A stretch of 64,000 nucleotides of DNA from Hoeflea phototrophica DFL-43 (GCF_000154705.2 NZ_CM002917.1:3855853-3919852), one strand, 5' to 3'. Shown: positions 31,256 to 41,663, counted from the stretch's first letter. The notes: generated by a model not told the origin, from the letters alone. A program made the numbers and translations.

Positions 31256-31840
31256 TCAGGCCAGGCAGTCCTTTGAGGTTTCCGTCAGGAAGCCAAAGGC
31301 GTAGTCGGAGAACGAGCGCCAGCATTCGACGCGATAGTCCGTCTCACCGCTGCGGTGGATCACAACCTCGATTTTTCCCAGGACAGTTCGCGCTGCCGCG
31401 CCTACGGGAAATGCCGCGTCGCTCAGGTTCTGCGGACATCCGCCCTCAAGCGTCGCCCGCGCGCCCTTGCCAGCCACAACAATCGCCGTGTTGCGGTGGG
31501 AAATGTCGGTCGCCGAATGCAACACCCTGGCTTTCGCGAGATCGCCCATCGGATCGCCGCTCTCATCGATGATCAGCCATTCGTCCGGGCCAAGCCAAAG
31601 CGCCAGACGGCCCTTGGCATTGCTTGCCGATGTCTTCGGCGCCAGCGGCAAGTCCAGCCCAAGGACTTTTGAAAGAGCCTTCGCGTTGGCTGAGTCAGCC
31701 CGCAACGAGATCCGGCTTGCAGGATTGGCGGGAGTCAAAGTCACGCCAGCACCACCGCTGATGCGGCCTGCGAGCGGCTCAACCCGAACGGCCTGAGCAA
31801 CTTTGGCTGCGACCTTGGCAGCTTGAGCGGATTTAGCCAT
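31256..31840 (-). CDS. soxG: Sarcosine oxidase gamma subunit
   Basis: The 194-residue gamma subunit of heterotetrameric sarcosine oxidase, a folate-binding GcvT-like chain. The start at 31840 overlaps the soxA stop by eight bases. An Ala/Lys-rich N-terminus is followed by LWLGPDEWLIID, HSATDISHRNTAIVV and the C-terminal RVECWRSFSDYAFGFL. It is the last gene of the operon, in which the complex oxidises sarcosine to glycine with transfer of the methyl carbon to tetrahydrofolate. Confidence 0.9.
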   Translation of the reverse strand: MAKSAQAAKVAAKVAQAVRVEPLAGRISGGAGVTLTPANPASRISLRADSANAKALSKVLGLDLPLAPKTSASNAKGRLALWLGPDEWLIIDESGDPMGDLAKARVLHSATDISHRNTAIVVAGKGARATLEGGCPQNLSDAAFPVGAAARTVLGKIEVVIHRSGETDYRVECWRSFSDYAFGFLTETSKDCLA

Positions 31841-34829
31841 TGAGGCGCACTCCCTCTTTGTCGATAAACACGGTGTCGGAAACCTCGACCTCGATGGTCC
31901 TGTCAGGCATCGGCACATAGAGCGTCTTGCCCTTGAGCGCACGCCCATCGGCGACAACTGCCATGGCAATCGAGCGGCCGCAGTTCTCGGACCAGTAGGA
32001 CGAGGTCACGTGACCGATCATTGTCATCGGAAGGCTCTGGTTCGGATCGGCGACGATCTGCGCGCCTTCCTCAAGCACCGTTTTCGGATCCTTGGTCATC
32101 AGACCGACGAGCTGCTTGCGGCCCGGGGCAACCAGATCCGGACGCTTCATGCCCCGAATGCCGACAAAATCCGGTTTCTTTTTCGCCACCGCCCAATTGA
32201 GCCCGGCATCATCGGGAGTGATTGTACCGTCGGTATCCTGACCGACAATGATGTAGCCTTTTTCCGCGCGCAGCACGTGCATGGCTTCGGTCCCATAAGC
32301 ACAGGCGCCCAACGGTTCAGCTTGTGCCCAGAGCGCTTCCCAGACCGATTTGCCATAGTCTGCGGGCACATTGATTTCAAAGCCTGCCTCACCGGTGAAC
32401 GACATCCGGAACAACCGTGTCGGCACACCGCAGATCTTGCCTTCCCGCACGCTCATATGCGGCATCGCCTCATTCGAGAGATCGATGCCTTCCACCAGCG
32501 GCGCAATGATCTCGCGAGCCTTGGGGCCCTGAACCGCAATCACGGCCCATTGTTCGGTCGTCGAGGTCAGCCAGACCTTGAGATCGGGAAACTCGGTCTG
32601 CAGGTAGTCTTCCATATGATGCATCACCCGCGGCGCGCCGCCGGTGGTCGTGGTCACATGGAACCGGTCTTCGGCCAAGCGTCCAACCACACCGTCATCA
32701 TAGATGAAGCCATCCTCACGCAGCATAATGCCGTATTTGCAGCGGCCCGGTGCCAGCTTGTCCCAGCCATTGGTGTACATCAGGTCGAGGAACTTGGCGG
32801 CATCGGGACCGACAACCTCGATCTTGCCCAGTGTCGAAGCATCGAACATGCCCGCGACCTCGCGCACCGTGCGGCATTCGCGATTGACCGCCTCATGCAT
32901 GCCTTCGCCGGCGCGCGGATAGTACCAGGCGCGCTTCCACTGCCCGACATCCTCGAAGACCGCACCATGCGCCACTTCCCAGTCATGGATCGGCGTGCAT
33001 CGCGTCGGATCAAACAGGTGACCGCGCGAATGATTGACGATGGCACCGAAGGTCACCGGCGTATAGGGCGAGCGAAAGGTGGTGAGTCCCACCTGCGGCA
33101 GTGGCTTGCCGAGCATTTCAGCCGCAATCGCCAGTCCGTGAATGTTCGACGTCTTGCCCTGATCAGTGGCCATGCCGTTGGTGGTGAAGCGTTTGACGTG
33201 CTCGATCGAATGCATGCCCTCGCGCACGGCCAGACGGATGTCCTTGGCGGTCACATCGTTCTGGAAATCGACAAAGGCCTTGACCGTGGTGTCAGGTCCC
33301 GCGCCGCCGGCGGACCCCATCATGCTGCCATCCCACGACGTGCCCGCCTCAGCCTCAGGTGCTTTCCAACGGGACCCAGTCTTGATCCCGGCAGATTTCG
33401 CGGCCTCAAGCCCGGCCTTGGCGGCGTCGGCAACCGCGTCACCAAGCTCGTCGACGCCATTGCAGGCTCCGACGCTGGTACAATCCTGAACGTTGCGGCC
33501 CGGCAGGAACCGGGAGGTTTCCTCATCCCAGACCACCTTGCCGCGCGATTGCGAATACATGTGCACCGAAGGCGTCCAGCCTGCAGACATGATCAGCGCA
33601 TCAACCGCGATATCGCGTGTCGCCCCGCCCGAAGCCCTGCCGACCTTCATCGATTTGATGCGAAGCGAACCGGAGGTGTCGAGCACTGACTGTCCGGCCA
33701 GAACCTCGATGCCCAGCTCCTTGGCACGCGCCACCAGAGACGCATCCGGATCGGGCCGCACATCAATGATCGCAGGCACGGAAACTCCTGCCTGCTTGAG
33801 ATCAAAGGCAGCGTGCCAGGCTGAATCGCAGGCCGTGTAAACACCGACCTTGGCACCGACGGCGACGCCAAAATGATTGAGATAGGTCCGCGCAGCAGAT
33901 GCCAGCATGATGCCGGGGCGGTCATTGTTGGAAAACACCATATGCCGCTCGATCGCACCGGTGGCGATCACCACCTGCTTGGCGCGCACCTGCCAAAGCC
34001 GTTCACGCGGCAGCGATGGATCCGGGTTGGCCAGGTGTTCGGTCACCCGCTCAAGCAAGGCAACGTGATTCTGCGCCTGATATCCGAAGGCGGTGGTGCG
34101 AGTCAGCACCCGCACATTTGCCATGGCGCGAAGCTCGTCTGTGGCGGCCTGCGCCCAGTCCCAGCCCGGCTTTCCGTCAATGACCGCATCGGTCTCGTGA
34201 TGAAACGCGCCACCGGTTTCAGCCTGCTCGTCGCACAGGATCACCTCTGCCCCGGTATGCGCGGCGGCAAGCGCCGCAGACAATCCGGCTGCACCACCGC
34301 CGATCACCAGCACATCACAATGGACAAAATGGTTGGCATAGTGATCCGGATCCGGCTCGCTCGGAGCCACACCCAGACCGGCCGCGGCACGGATCACCGG
34401 CTCGTAAACCTTCTTCCAGGCAGCCTTCGGCCACATGAAGGTCTTGTAGTAAAAACCGGCAGCAAAGAACGGCGAGGCGAGATTGTTCAGCCCACCGACA
34501 TCAAAGGCCAGCGATGGCCAGCGGTTTTGCGATTTGGCCTGCAACCCGTCAAACACCTCCTGCACGGTGGCCCGAATGTTCGGCGTCCGTCTTGCGGCAT
34601 CCCGGCCAATATCGATCAGCGCGTTCGGCTCTTCCGGCCCTGCCGACAGCATCCCGCGTGGGCGATGGTATTTGAAAGAGCGGCCGGTCAGGTGAATGCC
34701 ATTGGCAATCAGCGCGGAGGCAAGCGTATCGCCCTCAACCGCTGTCAGCGCCTTGCCATCGAAGGTAAAGCGCAGCGTCTTGGCGGGCGTCAGTCGGCCC
34801 TTGCCCTTGATCCGGTTGGCGCCGCTCAT
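31833..34829 (-). CDS. soxA: Sarcosine oxidase alpha subunit
   Basis: A 998-residue subunit with three visible parts. These are an N-terminal ferredoxin-like domain without a complete cluster motif (RSFKYHRPRGMLSAGPEEPNA), a NAD-binding domain (VLVIGGGAAGLSAALAAAHT near residue 175), and a C-terminal GcvT-like folate domain from about 610 (IHDWEVAHGAVFEDVGQWKR, MYTNGWDKLAPGRCKYGIM). This is the normal architecture of SoxA. It overlaps soxD by four bases (34826-34829) and soxG by eight. Confidence 0.96.
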   Translation of the reverse strand: MSGANRIKGKGRLTPAKTLRFTFDGKALTAVEGDTLASALIANGIHLTGRSFKYHRPRGMLSAGPEEPNALIDIGRDAARRTPNIRATVQEVFDGLQAKSQNRWPSLAFDVGGLNNLASPFFAAGFYYKTFMWPKAAWKKVYEPVIRAAAGLGVAPSEPDPDHYANHFVHCDVLVIGGGAAGLSAALAAAHTGAEVILCDEQAETGGAFHHETDAVIDGKPGWDWAQAATDELRAMANVRVLTRTTAFGYQAQNHVALLERVTEHLANPDPSLPRERLWQVRAKQVVIATGAIERHMVFSNNDRPGIMLASAARTYLNHFGVAVGAKVGVYTACDSAWHAAFDLKQAGVSVPAIIDVRPDPDASLVARAKELGIEVLAGQSVLDTSGSLRIKSMKVGRASGGATRDIAVDALIMSAGWTPSVHMYSQSRGKVVWDEETSRFLPGRNVQDCTSVGACNGVDELGDAVADAAKAGLEAAKSAGIKTGSRWKAPEAEAGTSWDGSMMGSAGGAGPDTTVKAFVDFQNDVTAKDIRLAVREGMHSIEHVKRFTTNGMATDQGKTSNIHGLAIAAEMLGKPLPQVGLTTFRSPYTPVTFGAIVNHSRGHLFDPTRCTPIHDWEVAHGAVFEDVGQWKRAWYYPRAGEGMHEAVNRECRTVREVAGMFDASTLGKIEVVGPDAAKFLDLMYTNGWDKLAPGRCKYGIMLREDGFIYDDGVVGRLAEDRFHVTTTTGGAPRVMHHMEDYLQTEFPDLKVWLTSTTEQWAVIAVQGPKAREIIAPLVEGIDLSNEAMPHMSVREGKICGVPTRLFRMSFTGEAGFEINVPADYGKSVWEALWAQAEPLGACAYGTEAMHVLRAEKGYIIVGQDTDGTITPDDAGLNWAVAKKKPDFVGIRGMKRPDLVAPGRKQLVGLMTKDPKTVLEEGAQIVADPNQSLPMTMIGHVTSSYWSENCGRSIAMAVVADGRALKGKTLYVPMPDRTIEVEVSDTVFIDKEGVRLNG

Positions 34830-35149
34830 TGTTTTTCTCCTGCGACGCGAACCACGCCGTCATCGCCACGCGCCACCGCGACACGGGGCTCGCCGGATTT
34901 GTAAGTGGTGACGAACTTATCACTCACCGTATCGCGCACGGCATTGAAGAAGCGCGCGCAGCCATGGATGTGGCGCCAGCGCTCATAGGAAACTCCCTTT
35001 GGGTTGTCACGGATAAAGAAGAACCCTTCGAACGCCTCATCGCTGATCTCGGCGATGTTCTTCGGCCGCTCGATATGAGCCTCGCCGGCGTTGCGGAATT
35101 CGAGTTCCGGCCGCTCTTCCTGGCAATAGGGACAATGGATCAGAAGCAT
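34826..35149 (-). CDS. soxD: Sarcosine oxidase delta subunit
   Basis: A 107-residue zinc-binding subunit. Zinc ligands are in HCPYCQ (C6 and C9) and in the RHIHGCARFFN segment (His and Cys), as in characterised SoxD. It holds the alpha and beta subunits together and has no catalytic part of its own. It overlaps soxA (ATGA) and is separated from the upstream soxB by the cupin gene. Confidence 0.95.
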   Translation of the reverse strand: MLLIHCPYCQEERPELEFRNAGEAHIERPKNIAEISDEAFEGFFFIRDNPKGVSYERWRHIHGCARFFNAVRDTVSDKFVTTYKSGEPRVAVARGDDGVVRVAGEKQ

Positions 35150-35163
35150 TGCTTGGTCCTTGG

Positions 35164-35520
35164 TCAGATCTTGGTCTTGGTCACGGCGGTTTCAGGATCA
35201 CCGGTGTTGGGTGTTCCTGCCGGCTCAATGATAATTAGATGGGTTTCCTCGTCGGCCCGCGGACAATGTTCAACGCCCTTGGGCACAACGTACATTTCGC
35301 CCGGACCGAGCACCACGTCGCCATCACGCATCTGGATGGTCAACCGCCCCGCAAGTACGAAAAACAGATCGTCAGTATCCGGGTGAGAGTGCCAGTTGAA
35401 CTCGCCCTTTACCTTGACCACCATCACATCGTGGCCATTGAAACCGGCAATAATCTTCGGCGACCAAAGATCGTTGAACGCGGCGAGCTTGTCACCCATG
35501 TTGATTGCAGTTTGGGTCAT
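35164..35520 (-). CDS. Cupin domain protein inside the sarcosine oxidase operon
   Basis: A 118-residue single-domain cupin. The metal site is visible as EFNWHSHPDTDDLFFVLAG and the second cupin motif as GEMYVVPKGVEHCPRA. I chose the ATG at 35520 (MTQTAINMG); the open frame upstream shadows soxB. It sits between soxB and soxD on the same strand, with gaps of 10 and 14 bases, and is surely co-transcribed. Its function is unknown; it could bind an intermediate or a metal, or act on a methylamine-derived compound. Confidence 0.85.
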   Translation of the reverse strand: MTQTAINMGDKLAAFNDLWSPKIIAGFNGHDVMVVKVKGEFNWHSHPDTDDLFFVLAGRLTIQMRDGDVVLGPGEMYVVPKGVEHCPRADEETHLIIIEPAGTPNTGDPETAVTKTKI

Positions 35521-35530
35521 CCGAGCTGCC

Positions 35531-36784
35531 TCAATGCGCCACGGCCGCCGCCGCCGCCTCGTCGATAAGGCGCCCGGTCCTGAAACGCTCGAGATTGAAC
35601 GGTGCATTGATCTTGTGTGGCTCGTCACGCGCGATCGTATGAGCAAAGACATGCGCTGACCCGGGCGTTGCCTTGAAGCCGCCGGTACCCCAGCCGCAAT
35701 TGACATACAGCCCTTTGACCGGGGTTTTTGACAGGATTGGCGACCGGTCAGGCGTCACGTCGACGATGCCGCCCCAGGACCTGAGCATCTTCATGCGGGT
35801 AAACATCGGGAACATCTCGCAGATCGCGTCGAGCGTATGGCTCAGAATGTGAAGCCCGCCGGTCTGGGAATAGGAGGTGTACTGGTCGGTACCTGCGCCG
35901 ATCACCAGTTCGCCCTTGTCCGACTGCGAAATATAGGCGTGTACCGTGTTCGACATGACCACGCAGGGAAATGCCGGTTTGACCGGTTCGGAAACCAGCG
36001 CCTGAAGCGGGTAACTTTCCAGCGGCATGCGCACTCCTGCCATTTCCATGATCACCGAGGTATGCCCCGCAGCAACAACGCCGACTTTCTTGGCGCCGAT
36101 GAAACCGCGGCTGGTGTCGACCCCGGAGACCGAACCATCATCAGAGCGGCGCACGCCGGTGACCTCGCAGTTCTGAATGATGTGAACGCCCATATCGGCC
36201 GCTGCGCGCGCATATCCCCAGGCAACAGCATCATGGCGCGCGGTGCCCCCGCGGCGTTGCAGCGCGGCACCCACGACGGGATAACGCGCCGATTGCTGAA
36301 TATTGAGAGGCGGACAATAATCCTTCGCCTGCTCGGGCGTCAGCCACTCATTGTCGATACCGTTGAGCCGGTTGGCGTGGATGTGCCGCTTGAACACCTG
36401 CACATCGTGAACATTGTGCGCCAGCATCATCACGCCGCGCGCCGAGTACATCACATTGTAGTTGAGATCCTGTGACAACCCATCCCAAAGCTTGAGCGCA
36501 TGATCATAAAGCCCGGCACTTTCATCATATAGATAATTGGAGCGGATGATGGTCGTGTTGCGGCCAGTGTTGCCGCCGCCGAGCCAGCCCTTCTCGATCA
36601 CCGCAATGTTGGTGATGCCATGCTCTTTTGCCAGATAATAGGCAGTCCCCAGGCCATGCCCGCCTGCACCGACGATGATGACATCATAGTCTTTGCGCGG
36701 CTCGGGCGAGGTCCATTGCGCAGACCAGCCCTTGTGGCCGCGGAGCGCCTCGCGGGCGACGGCGAAAGCGGAGTATTTGCGCAT
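35531..36784 (-). CDS. soxB: Sarcosine oxidase beta subunit
   Basis: The 417-residue catalytic flavin subunit. The dinucleotide-binding [20 protein letters not shown] near residue 40 and the C-terminal [19 protein letters not shown] are family marks. It binds FAD and the covalent FMN and oxidises sarcosine. The ATG at 36784 opens the standard [14 protein letters not shown] start; GGAG lies about ten bases upstream. It is the first gene of the minus-strand operon, divergent from rpsU. Confidence 0.96.
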   Translation of the reverse strand: MRKYSAFAVAREALRGHKGWSAQWTSPEPRKDYDVIIVGAGGHGLGTAYYLAKEHGITNIAVIEKGWLGGGNTGRNTTIIRSNYLYDESAGLYDHALKLWDGLSQDLNYNVMYSARGVMMLAHNVHDVQVFKRHIHANRLNGIDNEWLTPEQAKDYCPPLNIQQSARYPVVGAALQRRGGTARHDAVAWGYARAAADMGVHIIQNCEVTGVRRSDDGSVSGVDTSRGFIGAKKVGVVAAGHTSVIMEMAGVRMPLESYPLQALVSEPVKPAFPCVVMSNTVHAYISQSDKGELVIGAGTDQYTSYSQTGGLHILSHTLDAICEMFPMFTRMKMLRSWGGIVDVTPDRSPILSKTPVKGLYVNCGWGTGGFKATPGSAHVFAHTIARDEPHKINAPFNLERFRTGRLIDEAAAAAVAH

Positions 36785-37117
36785 AAAGATGTGGCTCCAG
36801 ATTTTTCCGTATGAATTCAGACAAGCAAAAGCAAATTCAATTGCACGGCATCGGCTGTTTTGCGACTCCAAGGCGGCAATCAATGTCGCACCGCGTCATC
36901 AAACACGGGCACATCAAGCCGCATACCGAAAACAAGCCAGCCAGCCGCATGAAAAATAGGCGATAGCAGATGTTGTCAAGCGGCCAGGGACTGGACTTAT
37001 GCCGGGGAAACTGGTATCTGCCCACTCAATCGTAAAGCCCCTGGTCGAACGAACATAAATTGTTTGTTCAATAAGGGTTGCTTCAACCAACCAAAAACTC
37101 GAAGGAACGGGATTAAC
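36785..37117. other. Divergent region between soxB and rpsU
   Basis: About 330 bases without a gene. The soxB and rpsU promoters should be here, but no clear -35/-10 pair stands out. An imperfect inverted repeat lies at 37047-37069 (GAACGAACA, five bases, TGTTTGTTC; one mismatch between arms), about 50 bases before the rpsU start. No protein-like frame was seen. Confidence 0.5.
37047..37069. repeat. Imperfect inverted repeat upstream of rpsU
   Basis: Arms GAACGAACA and TGTTTGTTC flank TAAAT and differ at one position. Placement just before rpsU suggests an operator or a leader hairpin. No regulator is recognised. Confidence 0.4.
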
Positions 37118-37348
37118 GTGCAGGTACTTGTCCGCGATAACAATGTCGATCAGGCGCTCCGCGCTCTCAAGAAGAAAATGCAGCGTGAAGGCATTTTCCG
37201 TGAAATGAAGATGCGTGATTTTTACGAGAAGCCATCGCAGAAGCGTGCGCGCGAAAAGGCTGAAGCTGTCCGCCGCGTCCGCAAGCTGGCCCGCAAGCGG
37301 GCACAGCGCGAAGGCCTTATCGGCGGCGGTCGCCCGGCTTCGCGCTGA
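37118..37348 (+). CDS. rpsU: 30S ribosomal protein S21
   Basis: A 76-residue basic protein of the small ribosomal subunit. [20 protein letters not shown] opens the protein after a GTG start at 37118, the initiation usual for rhizobial S21. The Arg/Lys-rich C-terminal half ([18 protein letters not shown]) is standard. A GAAGGA stands about 11 bases upstream. A clean intrinsic terminator follows. Confidence 0.95.
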   Translation: MQVLVRDNNVDQALRALKKKMQREGIFREMKMRDFYEKPSQKRAREKAEAVRRVRKLARKRAQREGLIGGGRPASR

Positions 37349-37389
37349 TTTAGCCGTTTTTTTGCCCTTTTAGGCTTGCATGCATATGA

Positions 37390-37420
37390 GGCGGAGACGA
37401 AGATTCGTCTCCGCCTTTTT
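37390..37420 (+). terminator. Intrinsic terminator after rpsU
   Basis: GGCGGAGACGA and TCGTCTCCGCC form an 11-bp stem with an AGAT loop, followed by five T. It closes the rpsU transcript. Confidence 0.9.
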
Positions 37421-37525
37421 GCGCACAGGCTCTGATTGAATCGCCGGGGATTTAAACAGGTCGCTGCATTTGAACTGGGTTGGCGGCACGGGGTCTCCCG
37501 CTGCCGTTTGTAGGGGACACGAACG

Positions 37526-38374
37526 ATGCGTTTAACTGCGGCAATCAAGGCAAAAGACCGGATCCCGGGCATCATGCGACCATGGATGATTGCTGCTGCG
37601 GTGGCCATTGCAGTGTCCGGCTGCTCCACCAGCTCGCCGATCGACACAATCCAAATCGACCGGACCCAGGGCACCGAAGAGAACATCGCCTCACTGACGG
37701 AAGTGATCCGCCGCAACCCGAGCGATCCTGAAGGTTACAATGTCCGTGGCGCGGCCTACGGGCGCTCCGGCCAGTTCCGCAACGCACTTGATGATTTCAA
37801 CCGGGCGCTTCAACTCAACCCTTCTTTCTTCCAGGCCTATGCCAACCGCGCGCTCATTCACCGCTCCATGGGCAATGTTGTGGAAGCGGCGAATGACTAC
37901 AATCGCGCCCTGCAAATCAATCCGCGATATGATGTCGCCTATATCGGCCGTGGAAATTTGTACCGCCAGGCCGGGCGCAACAATGAAGCCATGGCAGACT
38001 ACAACCGCGCCATCAATCTCGAAACAACCGATCCGCGTGCCTATCACAACCGCGGACTTATCAAGCAATTGCGCGGGCAGCACCCTCAGGCCATCGAGGA
38101 CTTCTCGACCTCGATCTCGCTGGCTCCGAATTCGCCTGAGCCCTACAATGGCCGCGGCATTTCCTATGTCGCGCTCAATGACGATGAAAACGCCTTCAGC
38201 GATTTCAACCGCGCAATCGAACTCGATCAGCGGATTGCTGAATCCTGGGCAAACCAGGCATTGATTTACGAGCGCCGTGGCGACAAGGCCCGGGCCAAGC
38301 GGTCCTATGCCCGCGCGGCTCAGCTTGATCCGAAATATCGGCCGGCGATCGACGGTCTGGCGCGCGTTCGCTGA
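37526..38374 (+). CDS. TPR-repeat lipoprotein
   Basis: A 282-residue protein with a lipoprotein signal (AAAVAIAVSGC, lipidated Cys33) and about five tetratricopeptide repeats starting near residue 65. Repeat cores include YNVRGAAYGRSGQFRNALDD, AYIGRGNLYRQAGRNNEAMA and WANQALIYERRGDKARAKRS. It should be anchored to a membrane facing the periplasm and act as a protein-interaction scaffold, similar in outline to NlpI. An internal ATG at 37574 would give a shorter, cleaner signal peptide. It converges with pntB. Confidence 0.85.
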   Translation: MRLTAAIKAKDRIPGIMRPWMIAAAVAIAVSGCSTSSPIDTIQIDRTQGTEENIASLTEVIRRNPSDPEGYNVRGAAYGRSGQFRNALDDFNRALQLNPSFFQAYANRALIHRSMGNVVEAANDYNRALQINPRYDVAYIGRGNLYRQAGRNNEAMADYNRAINLETTDPRAYHNRGLIKQLRGQHPQAIEDFSTSISLAPNSPEPYNGRGISYVALNDDENAFSDFNRAIELDQRIAESWANQALIYERRGDKARAKRSYARAAQLDPKYRPAIDGLARVR

Positions 38375-38533
38375 TCAGCATCGCCTGCTCTACAGGCAAG
38401 TTCACACCTAGACAAAATTCACCTTCCCGCTGCCTCAGCCAGGTAGAAACCGCCCCGCGAGAGGCAACGGTTTGGCTGTGCCAACCTGCTTGATAGTCAA
38501 ACCGGGGCAACACAAGGGTATGGGCAGGGAAAC

Positions 38534-38564
38534 AAAAAGGCCCGGCAACAACCGGGCCTTTTTT
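38534..38564. terminator. Bidirectional terminator between TPR lipoprotein and pntB
   Basis: AAAAAGGCCCGG and CCGGGCCTTTTT enclose CAACAA. The A run on one side and T run on the other give a strong stem with a U tract on both strands, fitting two convergent genes. Confidence 0.9.
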
Positions 38565-38607
38565 CTACATCAGATTCAACCGAACAAAACGGATATTTGA
38601 GCACCAA

Positions 38608-40005
38608 TCAGTGATCGATCGCCTTGACGATGTCGTCGGTCATCTTCTTGGCGTCGCCCAAGAGCATCATCGTGCCATCCTTGTAGAACAGCGTGTTGTC
38701 GATGCCCGCGTAACCCGAACCCAGCGAACGCTTGACGAACAGACATGTCTGCGCCTTGTCCACATCAAGGATCGGCATCCCGTAAATCGGCGAGGTCTTG
38801 TCATCGCGTGCGGCCGGGTTGGTCACATCGTTGGCCCCGATCACGTAGGCTACATCAGCCTGAGCAAATTCCGAGTTGATGTCCTCGAGTTCGAAGACCT
38901 CGTCATAGGGCACATTGGCTTCCGCGAGCAGAACATTCATGTGACCAGGCATGCGGCCTGCCACCGGGTGAATGGCGTATTTCACCTCAACACCATTTTC
39001 CTTGAGCTTGTCGGCAAGCTCACGGGTAGCATGCTGGGCCTGTGCCACGGCCATGCCGTATCCAGGCACAATGATCACCTTGGATGCATTGGCCATCAGG
39101 AAGGCCGCATCATCAGCGGATCCCATCTTGACCGTGCGGTCGATATCATCACCACCCGCAGCCGCGGTTTCTCCACCAAATCCGCCGAGGATGACTGAGA
39201 TGAACGACCGGTTCATACCCTTGCACATGATGTAGGACAGGATCGCACCGGAGGAACCAACCAGCGCACCGGTGATGATCAAGGCGAGATTGCCCAGCGT
39301 GAAGCCGATGCCGGCTGCAGCCCATCCCGAATAGGAGTTGAGCATCGACACCACCACTGGCATGTCGGCGCCCCCGATCGGGACGATGATCAGCACACCG
39401 AGGATCAGCGACAACAAAACGATCAGCCAGAACACCGTGTAGCTTTCGGTGAAAACCAGAACGCCGATCAAAACCACGATACCGATACCCAGTGCCGCGT
39501 TGATCACATGCCGCATTGGCAACATGATCGGCTTGCCAGACATCCGTCCATCAAGTTTGAGAAACGCGATGATCGAACCGGTAAAGGTGATGGCGCCGAT
39601 GGCCACGCCCAGCGACATTTCGATCAATGCCTGGGCATGGATTTCACCCACTTCGCCAATACCGAAGGCATGCGGCGAATAGAGTGCGGCAGCAGCTACC
39701 AGCACGGCAGCGAGGCCCACCAGACTGTGAAAGCCCGCAACCAGTTGCGGCATCGAGGTCATCGCAATCTTGCGCGCGATGTAAGCGCCCGCGCCACCAC
39801 CGATGGCGAGACCGGCGATGATCATCACAAAGCCGCTAAAAGATGGCTGAGCAAGAAGCAGCGTGGTGACGATGGCGATCGCCATCCCGATCATGCCGTA
39901 CATGTTGCCCTGACGCGAAGTCGTCGGATGCGACAGGCCCCGAAGTGCCATGATGAACAGGACACCCGAAACGAGGTAGGCGAATGCGGCGAAATTCTCT
40001 GACAT
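38608..40005 (-). CDS. pntB: NAD(P) transhydrogenase subunit beta
   Basis: A 465-residue subunit with eight or nine membrane helices, followed by the soluble NADP-binding domain III (VIIVPGYGMAVAQAQHATRELAD, HPVAGRMPGHMNVLLAEANVPYD, VIGANDVTNPAARDD). It couples proton entry to reduction of NADP by NADH. It is the last gene of the pntAA-pntAB-pntB operon, with a ten-base gap after pntAB. Confidence 0.97.
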   Translation of the reverse strand: MSENFAAFAYLVSGVLFIMALRGLSHPTTSRQGNMYGMIGMAIAIVTTLLLAQPSFSGFVMIIAGLAIGGGAGAYIARKIAMTSMPQLVAGFHSLVGLAAVLVAAAALYSPHAFGIGEVGEIHAQALIEMSLGVAIGAITFTGSIIAFLKLDGRMSGKPIMLPMRHVINAALGIGIVVLIGVLVFTESYTVFWLIVLLSLILGVLIIVPIGGADMPVVVSMLNSYSGWAAAGIGFTLGNLALIITGALVGSSGAILSYIMCKGMNRSFISVILGGFGGETAAAGGDDIDRTVKMGSADDAAFLMANASKVIIVPGYGMAVAQAQHATRELADKLKENGVEVKYAIHPVAGRMPGHMNVLLAEANVPYDEVFELEDINSEFAQADVAYVIGANDVTNPAARDDKTSPIYGMPILDVDKAQTCLFVKRSLGSGYAGIDNTLFYKDGTMMLLGDAKKMTDDIVKAIDH

Positions 40006-40015
40006 CAGCCGGACC

Positions 40016-40435
40016 TCACTTCTCTTTTTTCTTGTACATGGCGAGCATGCGCTGGGTTACCAGAAACCCGCCGAAGATGTTGACCGAAGCCAGCACCAAA
40101 GCGACGAACCCAAAGCCCGTTGCCCAACCTGAAAGGGATGCCCCTACAGCGAGCAGCGCCCCAACCACAATCACCGAGGAGATCGCGTTGGTCACCGCCA
40201 TCAGCGGTGTGTGCAAAGCTGGCGTCACCGACCAGACCACATAGTAGCCGACAAAGATCGCCAGCACGAAGATCGCCAGGCGGAATACGAATGGATCAAT
40301 TGCGCCACCACTGGCTGCATGGACGGCCGCCGCCACGCCATCACCAGCAGGTCCGGCATTTTCTGCTGCTGCGCGAACAGCGCTGACCGCCTGCTCGAGA
40401 TTTTCAAGCGCTGTATCAAGTACGGAACCTGCCAT
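40016..40435 (-). CDS. pntAB: NAD(P) transhydrogenase subunit alpha part 2
   Basis: A 139-residue membrane piece of the transhydrogenase with about three helices ([58 protein letters not shown]). In many alphaproteobacteria the alpha subunit is split in two, as here. The ATG at 40435 overlaps the pntAA stop as TGATG; a GTG stands one codon earlier. It assembles with pntAA and pntB. Confidence 0.95.
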   Translation of the reverse strand: MAGSVLDTALENLEQAVSAVRAAAENAGPAGDGVAAAVHAASGGAIDPFVFRLAIFVLAIFVGYYVVWSVTPALHTPLMAVTNAISSVIVVGALLAVGASLSGWATGFGFVALVLASVNIFGGFLVTQRMLAMYKKKEK

Positions 40436-41586
40436 CACGCTGCCCCCTTGCTGGTTTCACCGCCGAAGGCGGGATGAATGACTGCGCCACCATGGGTCAA
40501 CGCGGTTGCCTTGACCAGTTCATCTTCCAGGTCGACAGAAACTGTCTTGCTTTCCTTGTCGATCATGGTGTCGAGGAAAGTCAGCAGGTTTTTCGCATAG
40601 AGCAAAGACGCACTCGCTGCGATCTGACCGGGCATGTTGAGCACACCAATCACGGTCACGCCGTCAATCGTGACGGTGTCACCGGGCTTGGACCCTTCAA
40701 CATTGCCGCCGCGCTCCACCGCGAGATCGACAGCCACAGATCCCAAACGCATGCTCTTGAGCATGTCGCGCGAAATCAGTTTCGGCGCCGGTCGGCCTGG
40801 AATGAGAGCGGTTGTGATCACGATGTCCTGCTTGGAGATATGATCGGCCACCAGCGCCGCCTGCTTTGCCTGGTATTCCTTGGACATTTCCTTGGCGTAG
40901 CCGCCGGAAGTTTCCGCTGCCTTGAATTCATCGTCCTCAACCGCGATGAACTTGGCACCCAGCGAGGCGACCTGTTCCTTGGCAGCCGGACGAACATCGG
41001 TGGCAGAAACCGCTGCACCCAGGCGGCGTGCTGTTGCAATTGCCTGCAGTCCCGCAACCCCTGCGCCCATGACGAACACCTTCGCAGCCGGCACTGTGCC
41101 CGCAGCTGTCATCATCATCGGCATGGCGCGGTCAAAGGCATGCGTGGCTTCGATGACAGCCTGATAGCCCGCGAGGTTTGCCTGCGACGAGAGCACATCC
41201 ATCGACTGTGCGCGGGTGATGCGCGGCATCAGCTCCATGGCGAAAGCGGTCACACCGGCCTTTGCAAGAGCGGCCAAGGCCTTCTCGTTGCCATAAGGAT
41301 CCATTTGCGCCAGAACGATCGCACCTTTCTTGAGCGATTTCATTTCTGTTTCCGACGGACGGCGAACCCTGAGAACGACGTCGGCTTTCTTGGCGTCAGC
41401 GGCGGTTCCCGCCTTGGCGCCCGCAGCAACATAGTCGGCATCAGCTATCCGGGACTTTTCCCCGGCACCTTTCTGCACAATGACTTCAAGCCCAAGCGCG
41501 ACCATCTTCTTCACCGTTTCGGGTGAGGCGGCGACACGCGACTCGAGCGAATCGGATTCTTTGGCTACATAAACTATGGCGCCCAC
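40435..41586 (-). CDS. pntAA: NAD(P) transhydrogenase subunit alpha part 1
   Basis: A 383-residue soluble NAD-binding domain I. Marks include [21 protein letters not shown] at the start, the [22 protein letters not shown]ossmann loop near residue 170, and [13 protein letters not shown]. It binds NADH and passes hydride to domain III of PntB. It is preceded by a short cytochrome oxidase subunit IV gene on the same strand, a common alphaproteobacterial order. Confidence 0.97.
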   Translation of the reverse strand: MGAIVYVAKESDSLESRVAASPETVKKMVALGLEVIVQKGAGEKSRIADADYVAAGAKAGTAADAKKADVVLRVRRPSETEMKSLKKGAIVLAQMDPYGNEKALAALAKAGVTAFAMELMPRITRAQSMDVLSSQANLAGYQAVIEATHAFDRAMPMMMTAAGTVPAAKVFVMGAGVAGLQAIATARRLGAAVSATDVRPAAKEQVASLGAKFIAVEDDEFKAAETSGGYAKEMSKEYQAKQAALVADHISKQDIVITTALIPGRPAPKLISRDMLKSMRLGSVAVDLAVERGGNVEGSKPGDTVTIDGVTVIGVLNMPGQIAASASLLYAKNLLTFLDTMIDKESKTVSVDLEDELVKATALTHGGAVIHPAFGGETSKGAA

Positions 41587-41663
41587 GCGAGCCCCTCCTC
41601 TTGCATTTGGGATGAGGCGAGCCGGACCGGATCATTGATCCAGGCCCACCCGCGGCGACCGGG

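Noticed and set aside
32010..33689. Long plus-strand open frame (559 codons) inside soxA
   Set aside because: Antisense shadow of soxA with His/Arg-rich low-complexity sequence and no domain.
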